Shown: piece by piece, positions 1-8,340 of the stretch
How positions within the stretch are numbered: the stretch's first letter is position 1
How the letters are laid out: each line of letters starts with the position of its first letter
Position numbers and translations under genes: made by a program
The notes under the pieces: generated by a model
Seen by the model: only the letters and a program-made list of their open reading frames with translations
The model's database searches: none
What the model was told of the DNA's origin: nothing
Source of the DNA: JBFGFX01 sp965232455
Lineage (GTDB): Bacteria > Pseudomonadota > Gammaproteobacteria > Steroidobacterales > Woeseiaceae
NCBI GenBank assembly: GCA_965232455.1
Contig: OZ246981.1
Coordinates: 2,232,001 to 2,296,000 of the forward strand
Reading direction: 5' to 3'
DNA length: 64,000 nt

Positions 1-735
1 TTAGCGAAGCAAGACAAGCGCATTGCGTTGCATGTTAACGAAACCAACATCGGCGCGGCGATGAATTTCAACAGGGCTTTTGAACTCTCCGGCGCTGATT
101 ACTTCAAGTGGTCATCGTCAAACGACATCATTGCGCCGACATTCCTGGAGCGCTGCGTCGATGTGTTGGACAAAGAACCTGACGTCGTCGTAGCTGCCCC
201 CAAGACCCAGATAATTAACGACAATGACGAAGTCGTAGAGTACTGTAACGAGGACATGCACCTATGTGAAGACGATCCGTTCGACCGATTTACCGCCTTT
301 TTGGATCGTGTACGCCTCAATAACCTGGAGCAGGCTTTGATGCGCTCAAACGTGTTGCGCAAGACCACCTTGCAAGCTGCGTATCCGGCTTCGGACACGA
401 TATTGGTGGCTGAGATCGTGGCACGTGGCAAAGTTCATCAGATACCGGAGTTTCTCTTGTCCCGTCGAGTGGCCCGTTCTTCAACAACCAATCTGATGAC
501 TCAAGAAGAAATTGCCACCTTCTACTCGCCAAATAAAAAATATACTCCACACCAGCACCTCAACACAGCCGCAGCACTGATTGGTATTGCTACTCGTCTG
601 GATATTCCATTTCGTACTCGAATGAAGTTTTACCGCTATTGCGTACGCCATATCGTCTGGTCGCGTCGCGGAATTGGTCAGGATATCGCATACTATTTCA
701 AGCAACTTGGGCGAAATCCAGTCTCCACCCATTAA
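1..735 (+). CDS. Glycosyltransferase family 2, 5'-truncated by window edge
   Basis: The reading frame is open from base 1 to the TAA at 733-735, so the true start lies before the window. What remains is the second half of a GT-A type family 2 glycosyltransferase. The pattern NIGAAMNFNRAFELSGADYF (translated from about base 49) is the usual N-x-G-x-x-x-x-x-N-x-G/A block before the metal site, and the following SSSNDIIAP stands where family members have a D-D/D-x-D plus a downstream Pro. The rest is the acceptor domain. It should add a sugar to the lipid-linked EPS repeat unit on the cytoplasmic side. It ends 3 bp from the convergent aminotransferase gene. The metal motif is reduced to one Asp, so donor and activity are uncertain; the family call is fairly safe. 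Confidence 0.75.
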   Translation, partial: LAKQDKRIALHVNETNIGAAMNFNRAFELSGADYFKWSSSNDIIAPTFLERCVDVLDKEPDVVVAAPKTQIINDNDEVVEYCNEDMHLCEDDPFDRFTAFLDRVRLNNLEQALMRSNVLRKTTLQAAYPASDTILVAEIVARGKVHQIPEFLLSRRVARSSTTNLMTQEEIATFYSPNKKYTPHQHLNTAAALIGIATRLDIPFRTRMKFYRYCVRHIVWSRRGIGQDIAYYFKQLGRNPVSTH

Positions 736-738
736 CGG

Positions 739-1644
739 CTAACCGTACGTGCGACAGGAAAGTTCCGCGACTTCGTGACCGCTGGACACAGCTTCGTAGT
801 ACAGATCGGACAGCTTCAAGAGCAAGTTTGTTTTACCGGACATCGCGTATCCGTCCACGGCGGTGATTTGCGTAACGTCCGCCAGCGTACCCACGATCGC
901 AATCTCATCAGCGATGTGGAGTTCCGTACGGTTAACGGGCCGGCGCTCGAAGTCAATATCGTTTTGCCGGGCCAACTCCTCAACTATATCCAACGTAATA
1001 CTCTCCAGCACACCCTCCGATGCCGGCGGTGTGAATACTTTGCCGTCCCGGGCCAACACAACGCATGAACCTCCGGTTTCTGCCACGCGATCGGATGCAT
1101 TCATTAGAATCATCTCGGAGTAACCACGTTTTCGTCCCTCCATCTTGGCAAGGCGTGCGACCTGATAATTCGTGCTTGTCTTGATTCGGGAGGGAAGCAT
1201 GTTGTCTGAAGCCCGTTTCCAAGTGCTGATACCAAGTTCCATGGGTTCGGGGCGCGCTTTAGGCGACTGAAAAGCTTGCAAGCACAGATCCGTTCGCTGT
1301 CCTTCACCCCAATGACCTTCGATCATATACAAGGTGGCACGAACCCAAATGTTATTTTCCTTCTGAACCAGGGCTCCAATGATTGAGTGTACTGCGTCCT
1401 CGAATTCCTCCCACGAATAGTCGAAGGGCATATTCAGCAATGTCGCTGATCGATGAAATCTCTCATAGTGTTTACGCAGGGACACGACTCCCATGCTGCC
1501 ATCCGGTTGCCAGTAGCCCTTAAGCCCCTCAAATACGTTTAATCCGCGAAACACTGCCTCACTAGAAACATGAATTTTCGCATCATCCCAGGGACGAATC
1601 TTGCGATCAAAATATATAAATTCCGGCTTCTGTAAGTCCAACAT
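739..1644 (-). CDS. Class IV (branched-chain type) aminotransferase
   Basis: A 301-residue fold-type IV PLP aminotransferase, close in length to IlvE (about 305). Near residue 155 the block SRIKTSTNYQVARL matches the IlvE region around the PLP lysine (AKAGGNYLSSLL in E. coli). SEGVLESITLD and IVGTLADVTQI match the phosphate-binding and substrate loops (GITRD and SGTAAEITP in IlvE). The ATG start is preceded by GGAG nine bases upstream. It is the last gene of a minus-strand run, 30 bp after the C-methyltransferase gene. Family knowledge predicts transamination of branched-chain 2-oxo acids. In this sugar locus it may instead supply an amino or oxo acid for a polymer substituent, which is inference. 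It could equally be an ordinary ilvE homologue carried along. Confidence 0.85.
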   Translation of the reverse strand: MLDLQKPEFIYFDRKIRPWDDAKIHVSSEAVFRGLNVFEGLKGYWQPDGSMGVVSLRKHYERFHRSATLLNMPFDYSWEEFEDAVHSIIGALVQKENNIWVRATLYMIEGHWGEGQRTDLCLQAFQSPKARPEPMELGISTWKRASDNMLPSRIKTSTNYQVARLAKMEGRKRGYSEMILMNASDRVAETGGSCVVLARDGKVFTPPASEGVLESITLDIVEELARQNDIDFERRPVNRTELHIADEIAIVGTLADVTQITAVDGYAMSGKTNLLLKLSDLYYEAVSSGHEVAELSCRTYG

Positions 1645-1674
1645 GAATTTTGTCTCCGCTGCGCTGCTTGGCTA

Positions 1675-2922
1675 CTAGACGATTCTTACTTCGGGTAGTG
1701 GGATGATGAACTGACACCCCCATTCCCGCACATGAGAGAGCTGATCAATAATTTCATCCGCAATATTCCAGGGCATGATCAAAATGAAGTCAGGTTTAGT
1801 CTCACTTATTCGCTCAACGGCATGAATAGGGATGCGCGTTCCTGGTGTGAAGCGACCTTGCTTGTATGGGTTTCGATCGACCATGTAGTCCAGGAAGTCG
1901 GTGCGAATTCCACAATAGTTCAACATCGTATTGCCTTTGCCGGGCACGCCATATCCCACAATGTGCTGTCCCTTATCCCGAATCGTCAATAGACAACGCA
2001 ACAACTCTCTCTTGCTATGCTCAACCCGCTCCCGGAAATTGGTATAGGTACCGATATCGGTGACACCTTTCGCCATTTCCATGGCGCGTATTTCAACCAG
2101 CCTGTCTGTTTCCTCTCGCCGGTTTGCGGACAATGCAGACCAAACCCGCAACGACCCGCCGTGAGTGGACAGCTCCTCTGCGTCGAACACGGTCAGACCC
2201 TGACTCCGCAGCACCTGCTCAATCGAGTAGAGCGACAAATAGCAGAAGTGTTCGTGGTAGATCGTGTCGTAGAGATTATCTTCAAGTAAACTCAAGACAC
2301 TGGCAAATTCCAGACTTGAAACGCCTGTTGGTTTAAGTAACTGGCTGATACCGTGAACAAAATCGTTAATGACGGGGGTATGTGCAACCACATTGTTAGC
2401 CACCACAAGGTCCGCGTGGCCATGTTTCGATACGATGGCTTGCGCCGTTTCCGTGCCGAGGAACTCATTAGTCGTTGGAATCCCCTTGTCCTTCGCCGCT
2501 TGTGCCACATTCAGGGCGGGCTCAATTCCAAGGACGGGTATCTCGTGAGGTAAATAGTGTTGCAAAAGATATCCATCGTTGGACGCAACTTCCATAACCA
2601 ACGACTGGCTGGTCAAGTCAAATCGAGAGATAGAGTTTTCGACGTACACGCGGGCATGCTCAACGAACGTGTCTGAGAACGACGAAAAATAGGAATATTC
2701 GGAAAAAATCGTATCCGGTGATGCGACTTCATCGACCTGTACTAGAAAACACTGCGCACAGACTTTGGCGTGCAAAGGATAAAATGACTCAGGCTGATTG
2801 AGTTGAGATTCTTCGATTAGCTCGTTGCACAACGGAGAGGAGCCTAGGTCAACCACGGTGTGCTTAAGATCCGCAGAGCAGTGACGGCAAGTGCCTATTG
2901 TAGGTTTTACGGTTTTTGACAT
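1675..2922 (-). CDS. SAM-dependent sugar C-methyltransferase (TylC3/NovU-like)
   Basis: A 415-residue protein with the three-part layout of NDP-deoxysugar C-methyltransferases. An N-terminal zinc-binding domain has Cys12, Cys15, Cys55 and Cys58 (TCRHC and KVCAQC). A SAM-binding Rossmann core follows around residue 110 (VMEVASNDGYLLQHY). The C-terminal domain carries GYGVPGKGNTMLNYCGI. Known members (TylC3, EvaC, NovU) add a methyl group to C3 or C5 of NDP-4-keto-6-deoxysugars. The CDP-glucose 4,6-dehydratase in this window would supply a suitable CDP-4-keto-6-deoxyhexose. The ATG at 2922 was chosen over an upstream in-frame TTG at 2937 because it follows GGA at good spacing and gives the usual N-terminus. 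It sits between the flippase and aminotransferase genes. The methylated position is unknown. Confidence 0.88.
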   Translation of the reverse strand: MSKTVKPTIGTCRHCSADLKHTVVDLGSSPLCNELIEESQLNQPESFYPLHAKVCAQCFLVQVDEVASPDTIFSEYSYFSSFSDTFVEHARVYVENSISRFDLTSQSLVMEVASNDGYLLQHYLPHEIPVLGIEPALNVAQAAKDKGIPTTNEFLGTETAQAIVSKHGHADLVVANNVVAHTPVINDFVHGISQLLKPTGVSSLEFASVLSLLEDNLYDTIYHEHFCYLSLYSIEQVLRSQGLTVFDAEELSTHGGSLRVWSALSANRREETDRLVEIRAMEMAKGVTDIGTYTNFRERVEHSKRELLRCLLTIRDKGQHIVGYGVPGKGNTMLNYCGIRTDFLDYMVDRNPYKQGRFTPGTRIPIHAVERISETKPDFILIMPWNIADEIIDQLSHVREWGCQFIIPLPEVRIV

Positions 2923-3059
2923 GTTACATCCAATCAATAAGTAGCTGTGATGAGCTTAGAAATTGCGTGCAAGATACAAGTAAATACAGAAATCCATTCA
3001 CACCCATCGATCGAATCTGGAATATCACCAAAAGCCGACAAAATAGTCGAAGAGATATT

Positions 3060-4538
3060 TTAATTCGAAAATTTTGTTTTTTGTACGATCATCGCCGCAG
3101 CATTGTTAACAAACTTCCATTCCTCGGTCGATCGGAATCCGGTTGTTAGAATAAGTAACATCAATGCCGCACCGTAAACCATGGCGCCGATAAGGATGGC
3201 TAAGATCATCAAGAAACCCTCGGGCAACGTTAGATCCAGGTGCACGAATTGCCTCACCGCGAAGTACATTATCGCGCCAGCAGTTACGGATCGCCACACC
3301 TGGCCGAGGAACATCCAAAGACCCACCGGCACGTGCCTACTGGCCATTAATACAATGACCGGCAAGCTAACACAATTCGCGGCGAGCATAGCCCAAGCCG
3401 CTCCAACGATACCTGTATTACCAACGAAATAGTACATTAGCGGTATGAGTACCAAAATATGGATCAGCTGGAAATACGTGAGCTGACGAGGAACCGCCAA
3501 TGCATAGAATATATAGGTGGTGTTGGAAATTAATGCACCAACAGCGCTGAATACACCTAATATCGCCAACAACGGTGTCGCTTCAACCCACTTATCGCCG
3601 AGCAAAATGGGTACTATCAAATCGGAAATCGCTGCAATTCCGAGGCCAATAGGAACTGCCACGACAGATATGCCGCAAACAACAGATAAGTAGGTTCGAA
3701 CAAGCTCCACCTTATCGTCAACAAGTTTCGCATAACCTGGATAGATAGCCCTGTTTGCTGCGGCCACCAAACTTGTAGCCGGTGTGGCAGCAATCTCGAC
3801 CGACATATTCAATACACCTAACGGTCCCGCTCCAAGGCGACGTCCCACAAAAAAGTCCGCAAATCTATATTCGATGAAGATCATCAAATTATTCACGAGG
3901 AGCCAGGACGAGAAGCTGAAAATCTCCTTCAGCTTGCTGAGACTGAATCTCGGCAAATATGGCTTCATGTAATAGCTGAGCAGAACAGAAAATATCCACA
4001 TGAAGAGCATGCCGAAAATCATCGCCCAATAGGTCTGCAGGTAGAACGCCAAAGGAATTGTAACGACGAATCCGGACAGCTTCTGGCTAACCCGCAGGAT
4101 GGCTTCTTTCTTAAACTCGAGGTCCTTGCGGAAATCGACAACTTTAACATTCTCAAATGAACGGCAAAAAACACCAAATGCCAGAACCATCATCGGCAAC
4201 ACAATTCGAGGTTCAGAGTAGTAAGTTGCTGTCAGACCGGCGGCGGCGGCGATAGCGATAGATGTACCGACCCCTAGCAATAAATTGAGGGTAAATACCG
4301 TGTCGTAATGGTCGCGCGTCGAGTTTTGATTCTGAATCAGGACGACATCGAAGCCGAAAGCCGTAAATACCTGCAATGCCGCTATGACTGACATGCACAT
4401 GGCCACAATACCGAAGTCAGCAGGAAATAGGAGACGGGCGAGAATGAGCGTGCTAATAATGCCGATAGACCGATCGAGCAACATCATTACCGTCATCCAT
4501 GCGGCGCCGGAGCCTATCCTAGATTGAATGCTCAACAA
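3060..4538 (-). CDS. Polysaccharide flippase, Wzx/MOP superfamily
   Basis: A highly hydrophobic 492-residue protein with about a dozen or more predicted membrane helices. Its N-terminus has the typical layout (GSGAAWMTVMMLLDRSIG, then LARLLFPADFGIVAMCMSV), as in oligosaccharide flippases of the MOP superfamily. Such proteins move undecaprenyl-linked repeat units across the inner membrane. No ATG fits: the frame starts at tandem TTG codons (4538 and 4535). Starting at the internal ATG would drop the conserved first helix, so TTG is chosen, with a weak AGAG upstream. It follows the SGNH gene by 37 bp and precedes the methyltransferase by 137 bp. It is the only Wzx candidate in the window. Confidence 0.9.
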   Translation of the reverse strand: MLSIQSRIGSGAAWMTVMMLLDRSIGIISTLILARLLFPADFGIVAMCMSVIAALQVFTAFGFDVVLIQNQNSTRDHYDTVFTLNLLLGVGTSIAIAAAAGLTATYYSEPRIVLPMMVLAFGVFCRSFENVKVVDFRKDLEFKKEAILRVSQKLSGFVVTIPLAFYLQTYWAMIFGMLFMWIFSVLLSYYMKPYLPRFSLSKLKEIFSFSSWLLVNNLMIFIEYRFADFFVGRRLGAGPLGVLNMSVEIAATPATSLVAAANRAIYPGYAKLVDDKVELVRTYLSVVCGISVVAVPIGLGIAAISDLIVPILLGDKWVEATPLLAILGVFSAVGALISNTTYIFYALAVPRQLTYFQLIHILVLIPLMYYFVGNTGIVGAAWAMLAANCVSLPVIVLMASRHVPVGLWMFLGQVWRSVTAGAIMYFAVRQFVHLDLTLPEGFLMILAILIGAMVYGAALMLLILTTGFRSTEEWKFVNNAAAMIVQKTKFSN

Positions 4539-4575
4539 TGCATCTCTGATTTCGTAACCTGTTGTCGCTGTTTCA

Positions 4576-5967
4576 TCATCGGTTTGCGGCGTTGAAGTCG
4601 TCAGGCAACAGGCTGATCAGACACTGGGCAAACGCTTGATTGCCGCGGCCGGAGTAATGCACGCCTTTGCTTACGAAAAGATTCTCGTATTGAACCTTTG
4701 TGCTCAGACAGTCCGTCAGATCGGCCACCTCCACACCCAACTCACGGGCTCTGGCGATGGTCTGTTCTTTGACGGTCATCGACGCGCCCTCGAAATCCTG
4801 ACGGCTCGGTAGGTAAACAACTAATGGAATTATCCCTTCGCTTTGAGCATGCACGACAAACTCTTTTATGATTCGGGCACCGGTTTCGGTGACTGAATGC
4901 TGGAACGAGCCGTCTTCAACTGGATAGCGGGGCAGCAGCGATGCTACCAATCTGAAAATCATCGAATTGTGCGCAAACTGTTTTTGCCAATCGAAAGCAA
5001 AATAGTTTGGATCTAACTGGATCAGTGGCAACTCGGCTATGTCATTCGCGGCGAAGATTTCCGCTGCCCCAATATTCGGAACATTGTTGAGTCGTAAACC
5101 GCTGTCACCGACAATCTCATATCTTGGTTTGGAGAAGGGAATCCCCCAACTGGGGCGCAGAAACGTGTACACGTCGAGCGCCCTTATCAAGTCGTGACCG
5201 ATGTAACCCAGTACCGCGATATTGGGGCGCCAATCTGAAGCGCTATGTACGAAACGTAAATGGGCTTGATCGATACCGTAACCCGGAACCCCGAAATTCA
5301 AGACTTGCTGCTTGGGTCCGAGTGTGTTCTCCAGGTGAAACGCTAGTGAATCGCCGTAGCCAACTTCTTCAGAGAATACAAAGGAGTCACCATACAGAGC
5401 AATGCGCATGTCATGCGTAACATTGGCCAGATCATCCCCCACCGTCTTGCTACGGAGACCTTCAATCGAGCTTGCATACAAGCCGTCTGCGGTAGTTCGC
5501 GATGCGCCTATGGCCCAACCAAATCGAGGGTGCGCGACGAAATAGGCGTCGGCCTTTTGACTATTGGAGACAAGGATCTCGTTGTTCCGACGAGTCGCTT
5601 CCCAGTCATAAGGTTTTAGATCGACTGACCCAAGCTGCTGGCCAAGTAGGCTCTCGGTAGCAACGAATCGAATCGCCGTCTCAGCAATGCCGAGCAATAC
5701 GACAACCATGACCGAGGTCGCAAAAAGTGGCAGCCAAAGATCCCTCCTAGGGTTGTCAGCAAATACGGCTGCGCCCACAACCAAGGCGCCGAAAGTGCAC
5801 AAACCCGCAAATGCCGTCCAGAAAACGAGCGCCCACTTCAAATCCTTGAATTCCAAACCGCTTTCTAAGGAGCCAGTATTTAGTGCTAGCAAAAGCGCTA
5901 ACAAGGCCAGTGGCAGCAGATAGGTACCCAGGGATACAAGCGTGGAAATCTTGAAAAATCGTTTCAC
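4576..5967 (-). CDS. Membrane-anchored SGNH/GDSL hydrolase-like protein
   Basis: A 463-residue protein with three N-terminal membrane helices (about residues 8-30, 43-68 and 78-100) followed by a periplasm-facing SGNH domain. The nucleophile block is IALYGDSFVFSEEVGYGDS, the oxyanion region is LNFGVPGYGIDQ, and the C-terminal block GVHYSGRGNQAF supplies the His. The canonical Asp two or three residues before that His is not evident, so the triad may be a dyad. Family members add or remove O-acetyl groups on glycans. It starts with GTG (GGA eight bases upstream) and lies 18 bp after rfbF in the same operon. It is one of three such proteins in the window and probably O-acylates or deacylates the polymer; direction and substrate are unknown. 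Confidence 0.78.
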   Translation of the reverse strand: MKRFFKISTLVSLGTYLLPLALLALLLALNTGSLESGLEFKDLKWALVFWTAFAGLCTFGALVVGAAVFADNPRRDLWLPLFATSVMVVVLLGIAETAIRFVATESLLGQQLGSVDLKPYDWEATRRNNEILVSNSQKADAYFVAHPRFGWAIGASRTTADGLYASSIEGLRSKTVGDDLANVTHDMRIALYGDSFVFSEEVGYGDSLAFHLENTLGPKQQVLNFGVPGYGIDQAHLRFVHSASDWRPNIAVLGYIGHDLIRALDVYTFLRPSWGIPFSKPRYEIVGDSGLRLNNVPNIGAAEIFAANDIAELPLIQLDPNYFAFDWQKQFAHNSMIFRLVASLLPRYPVEDGSFQHSVTETGARIIKEFVVHAQSEGIIPLVVYLPSRQDFEGASMTVKEQTIARARELGVEVADLTDCLSTKVQYENLFVSKGVHYSGRGNQAFAQCLISLLPDDFNAANR

Positions 5968-5985
5968 AGAAATATTCCGCTGCGC

Positions 5986-6756
5986 CTACCAGGTTTTCCA
6001 GGGTGGACTACCGCTCGACCAAAGCTCTTCCAGCACTTGCTTGTCTCGCAATGTATCCATCGGCAGCCAAAAGCCTTCGTGCTTGAAAGCCACGAGTTCC
6101 CCGTTATCAGCCAGATTTTCCAGCGGCTCCTGCTCCCACACGGTACTATCCGTTGAAATGTTTTCGACTGCCTCGGGTTCGACGACGAAGAAACCACCGT
6201 TGATCCAGGAGCCATCTCCCTTTGGTTTTTCACGAAAGCTGCGAATCTGCGAATCCGCGCGCAGCGTAAACGCGCCGAATCTTCCCGGCGGTTGAACAGC
6301 CGTCACAGTCACCTGGCGACCATGTTGACGATGAAACTCCAACAGCTGCGTGACGTCGACGTCGGCAACTCCATCACCGTATGTCAAGCAAAACGTCTCG
6401 CCGTCCACATACGGCAGCGCGCGCTTGATCCGCCCGCCTGTCATAGTATCTTCTCCGGTCTCTACAAGAGTAACTCGCCACGGTTCAGTCTTGCTATTGT
6501 GGTAGATGGTCGTTCCCTGTGCCAGGTCAAACGTGACATCGGCCTCCTGCAAGTGATAGGTGTTGAACCACTCTCTTATGTAGTGACCTTTGTAACCACA
6601 ACAAACGACGAAGTCGTTGATGCCGTGAGCCGAGTAGATTTTCATTATGTGCCAGAGTATTGGCATATGACCGACTTCGACCATGGGTTTCGGTCTGATG
6701 TCGCTTTCTTCGCTTATACGTGTACCCAAACCGCCTGCGAGTATCATTGCTTTCAT
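5986..6756 (-). CDS. rfbF: Glucose-1-phosphate cytidylyltransferase
   Basis: A 256-residue enzyme that makes CDP-glucose from CTP and glucose 1-phosphate, the first step of CDP-deoxysugar synthesis. The N-terminus MKAMILAGGLGTRISEES with the following RPKPMVEVGHMPILWH is the sugar nucleotidyltransferase signature with RfbF-specific residues. TYGDGVADVDV carries the metal-binding Asp, and the length equals known RfbF proteins. It heads a minus-strand operon (SGNH hydrolase, flippase, C-methyltransferase, aminotransferase). A divergent intergenic region separates it from the rfbC-like epimerase. The cognate dehydratase rfbG lies about 2.5 kb away on the same strand, separated by inserted genes. 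Confidence 0.95.
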   Translation of the reverse strand: MKAMILAGGLGTRISEESDIRPKPMVEVGHMPILWHIMKIYSAHGINDFVVCCGYKGHYIREWFNTYHLQEADVTFDLAQGTTIYHNSKTEPWRVTLVETGEDTMTGGRIKRALPYVDGETFCLTYGDGVADVDVTQLLEFHRQHGRQVTVTAVQPPGRFGAFTLRADSQIRSFREKPKGDGSWINGGFFVVEPEAVENISTDSTVWEQEPLENLADNGELVAFKHEGFWLPMDTLRDKQVLEELWSSGSPPWKTW

Positions 6757-7190
6757 CGAGAGGAAATCCTATAAACGATATGAGCTGCGGATCTAGCGCG
6801 ATGCATTCGCCAGTCCAAAGATCAACCATGCTCGATCACCGGTATCGTGATTGCAGGATGACAACGAGGTCGCAAGTTTAACCTCAGGGGATAAGAAATT
6901 CTATTGCGTCGTTTGACGGGTTTACGGTCGGCAAACGGACTTGCGTCACACTTTGCTCTACTGGCAGCCCCTGATTTCGATATATGATCAAGTCGATGTC
7001 CGGTGAACGAATTCTTACCCGACACGCGACAACATTTTCACGCGGTTGGATTGATTGTTCCTCATCGGTGTTAGATCACGGTATGGTAAAATTCTGATTA
7101 CTGGCGTTAAGCCCTGCCTAGTGGGATGCGTAACGTGGCTATTCGTCAACTTTGTCTGGTTCTGCAAATTCTTCGAGGTGTCGTTTGAAT
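6757..7190. other. Divergent intergenic region between rfbF and rfbC-like gene
   Basis: 434 bp with no convincing gene. It should hold the promoters for both directions. On the plus strand TAAAAT at 7087-7092 could be a -10 box for the epimerase gene, but no good -35 is seen 17 bp upstream. An imperfect palindrome (ATCAC, seven bases, GTGAT) lies at about 6835-6852. Nothing resembling a riboswitch or tRNA was found. Confidence 0.5.
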
Positions 7191-7751
7191 ATGAACTTCA
7201 CTCCAACGGGTCTTCATGGGTCTTTCCTGGTCGACGTTCCTCCATATGAAGATGAACGGGGTCTCTTCGCTCGCATTTTCTGCAAGAAAGAGTTTGAAGC
7301 TATCGGGCACCACAAGGAATTCGTTCAGATCAACCATTCACGAACCAATCACAGAGCTGCAATAAGGGGCTTGCACTTTCAGGTGCCACCAGCGAGCGAA
7401 ATCAAATTGATTCGGTGTATCAAAGGGAGCATTCAGGACGTGATCGTGGATTTGCGCAAGGGTTCACCGACGTGTTTCGAGCATGTTTCTGTGGAGTTGT
7501 CAGAGCACAACATGCGGATGTTGTACGTGCCGGAGGGTTTTGCGCATGGTTTTCAGGCGTTGTCCGATTGTGTTGAAATGATCTATCACCACACTGAATT
7601 CTACAATCCCGAGTATGAGCGAGGTTTGCCGTTCGATGATCCCAAGCTAGGCATCGATTGGAAACTTCCTGTCGGCATGCTTTCACCGCGAGATATGGCG
7701 CATCCGCCTCTCGACGACGGTTTCGAATGCATCGATTTGATGCCGGCGTAG
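7191..7751 (+). CDS. dTDP/CDP-4-keto-6-deoxyglucose 3,5-epimerase family (RfbC-like)
   Basis: A 186-residue cupin epimerase of the RmlC family. Seen motifs are AAIRGLHFQVPP with the catalytic-base His, IQDVIVDLRKGSPT, LYVPEGFAHGFQAL, and MIYHHTEFYNPEYERG carrying the Tyr region. RmlC enzymes epimerise C3 and/or C5 of NDP-4-keto-6-deoxysugars. No rmlA, rmlB or rmlD is present here, whereas rfbF and rfbG are, so the likely substrate is the CDP sugar (inference). The ATG at 7191 was preferred over a TTG 39 bases upstream: GAGGTG precedes it at ten bases and the length then matches the family. It is transcribed opposite to its pathway neighbours. Confidence 0.88.
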   Translation: MNFTPTGLHGSFLVDVPPYEDERGLFARIFCKKEFEAIGHHKEFVQINHSRTNHRAAIRGLHFQVPPASEIKLIRCIKGSIQDVIVDLRKGSPTCFEHVSVELSEHNMRMLYVPEGFAHGFQALSDCVEMIYHHTEFYNPEYERGLPFDDPKLGIDWKLPVGMLSPRDMAHPPLDDGFECIDLMPA

Positions 7752-7760
7752 ATCGGAGCA

Positions 7761-7783
7761 CCTGGCGACAAACCTGTTGCAGG
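7761..7783. terminator. Possible bidirectional terminator hairpin
   Basis: Between the convergent epimerase and 2H-phosphoesterase genes. CCTG and CGACA pair with TGTTG and CAGG around an AACC loop, with one bulged G, giving about nine pairs. There is no clear T-run on either side, so it may act weakly or only as an RNA 3'-end stabiliser. Confidence 0.35.
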
Positions 7784-7788
7784 TAGTG

Positions 7789-8340
7789 TTACTTTGAGGG
7801 AATCACTCTGCCGCAATCGCCAAGTGGCGCCTCATCGACACAGTGCCAGTCAACGGGCTGCGCGCTGTCGGCCCGAATCAGCTGGATCGACTCGACCGAG
7901 AAGCTGCATTTCGCTTTCGCGGGTACCGTCGCCAATATGATCGCGCGACGCTCCGGAGACACGTCTCCGTAGTACAAGCTCAGATGCGGCATGTAGTCGT
8001 CGACCTGCAAGGCAAAAGCTTTTGCTGCAAGCTTGTGGACTCGTGACAACGATGGATCTTTAGCGACCCGCATGTAGACGCACTGGAAGAAAGTTCTCCC
8101 GACTTCGGGCATCGTCAGATCAAGCCTGAATGGTTCAAGCCCCGCCGCGAGCCGGCGATTTCTTTCGATCAACGACACTTCGTCCGCGCTCAGGCCGGAC
8201 AGTAGCGTGACATGTGGCGTGAATACAGGGCCGTTGTGCGTTCTGGAAAGGCGGTCGACGACGCCTTGCAGGCGACGCATGGTGTCCCCCTTCGGCACCA
8301 ACCACAGGTGGTACCCGAACGCGGCGTGCTTGGCAGTCAT
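7789..8340 (-). CDS. 2H phosphoesterase (cyclic phosphodiesterase / 2'-5' RNA ligase-like)
   Basis: A 183-residue protein with the two H-x-T/S motifs that define the 2H phosphoesterase superfamily: His43-Val-Thr45 in FTPHVTLLSG, and His119-Leu-Ser121 in YMPHLSLYYG, each on a predicted beta strand. Family members hydrolyse cyclic phosphodiesters such as nucleoside 2',3'-cyclic phosphates or ADP-ribose 1'',2''-cyclic phosphate. Its ATG overlaps the stop of the sugar nucleotidyltransferase gene (ATGA), implying translational coupling and a shared task. Its place inside a split CDP-sugar operon is unusual. A role in clearing a cyclic sugar phosphate by-product is speculation. The superfamily call is firm; the substrate is unknown. 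Confidence 0.85.
   Translation of the reverse strand: MTAKHAAFGYHLWLVPKGDTMRRLQGVVDRLSRTHNGPVFTPHVTLLSGLSADEVSLIERNRRLAAGLEPFRLDLTMPEVGRTFFQCVYMRVAKDPSLSRVHKLAAKAFALQVDDYMPHLSLYYGDVSPERRAIILATVPAKAKCSFSVESIQLIRADSAQPVDWHCVDEAPLGDCGRVIPSK

Noticed and set aside
99..431. Antisense open frames within the first glycosyltransferase and similar long shadow frames across the GC-rich core genes.
   Set aside because: They lie fully inside well-supported genes, lack ribosome sites and show low-complexity Arg/Ser-rich translations.
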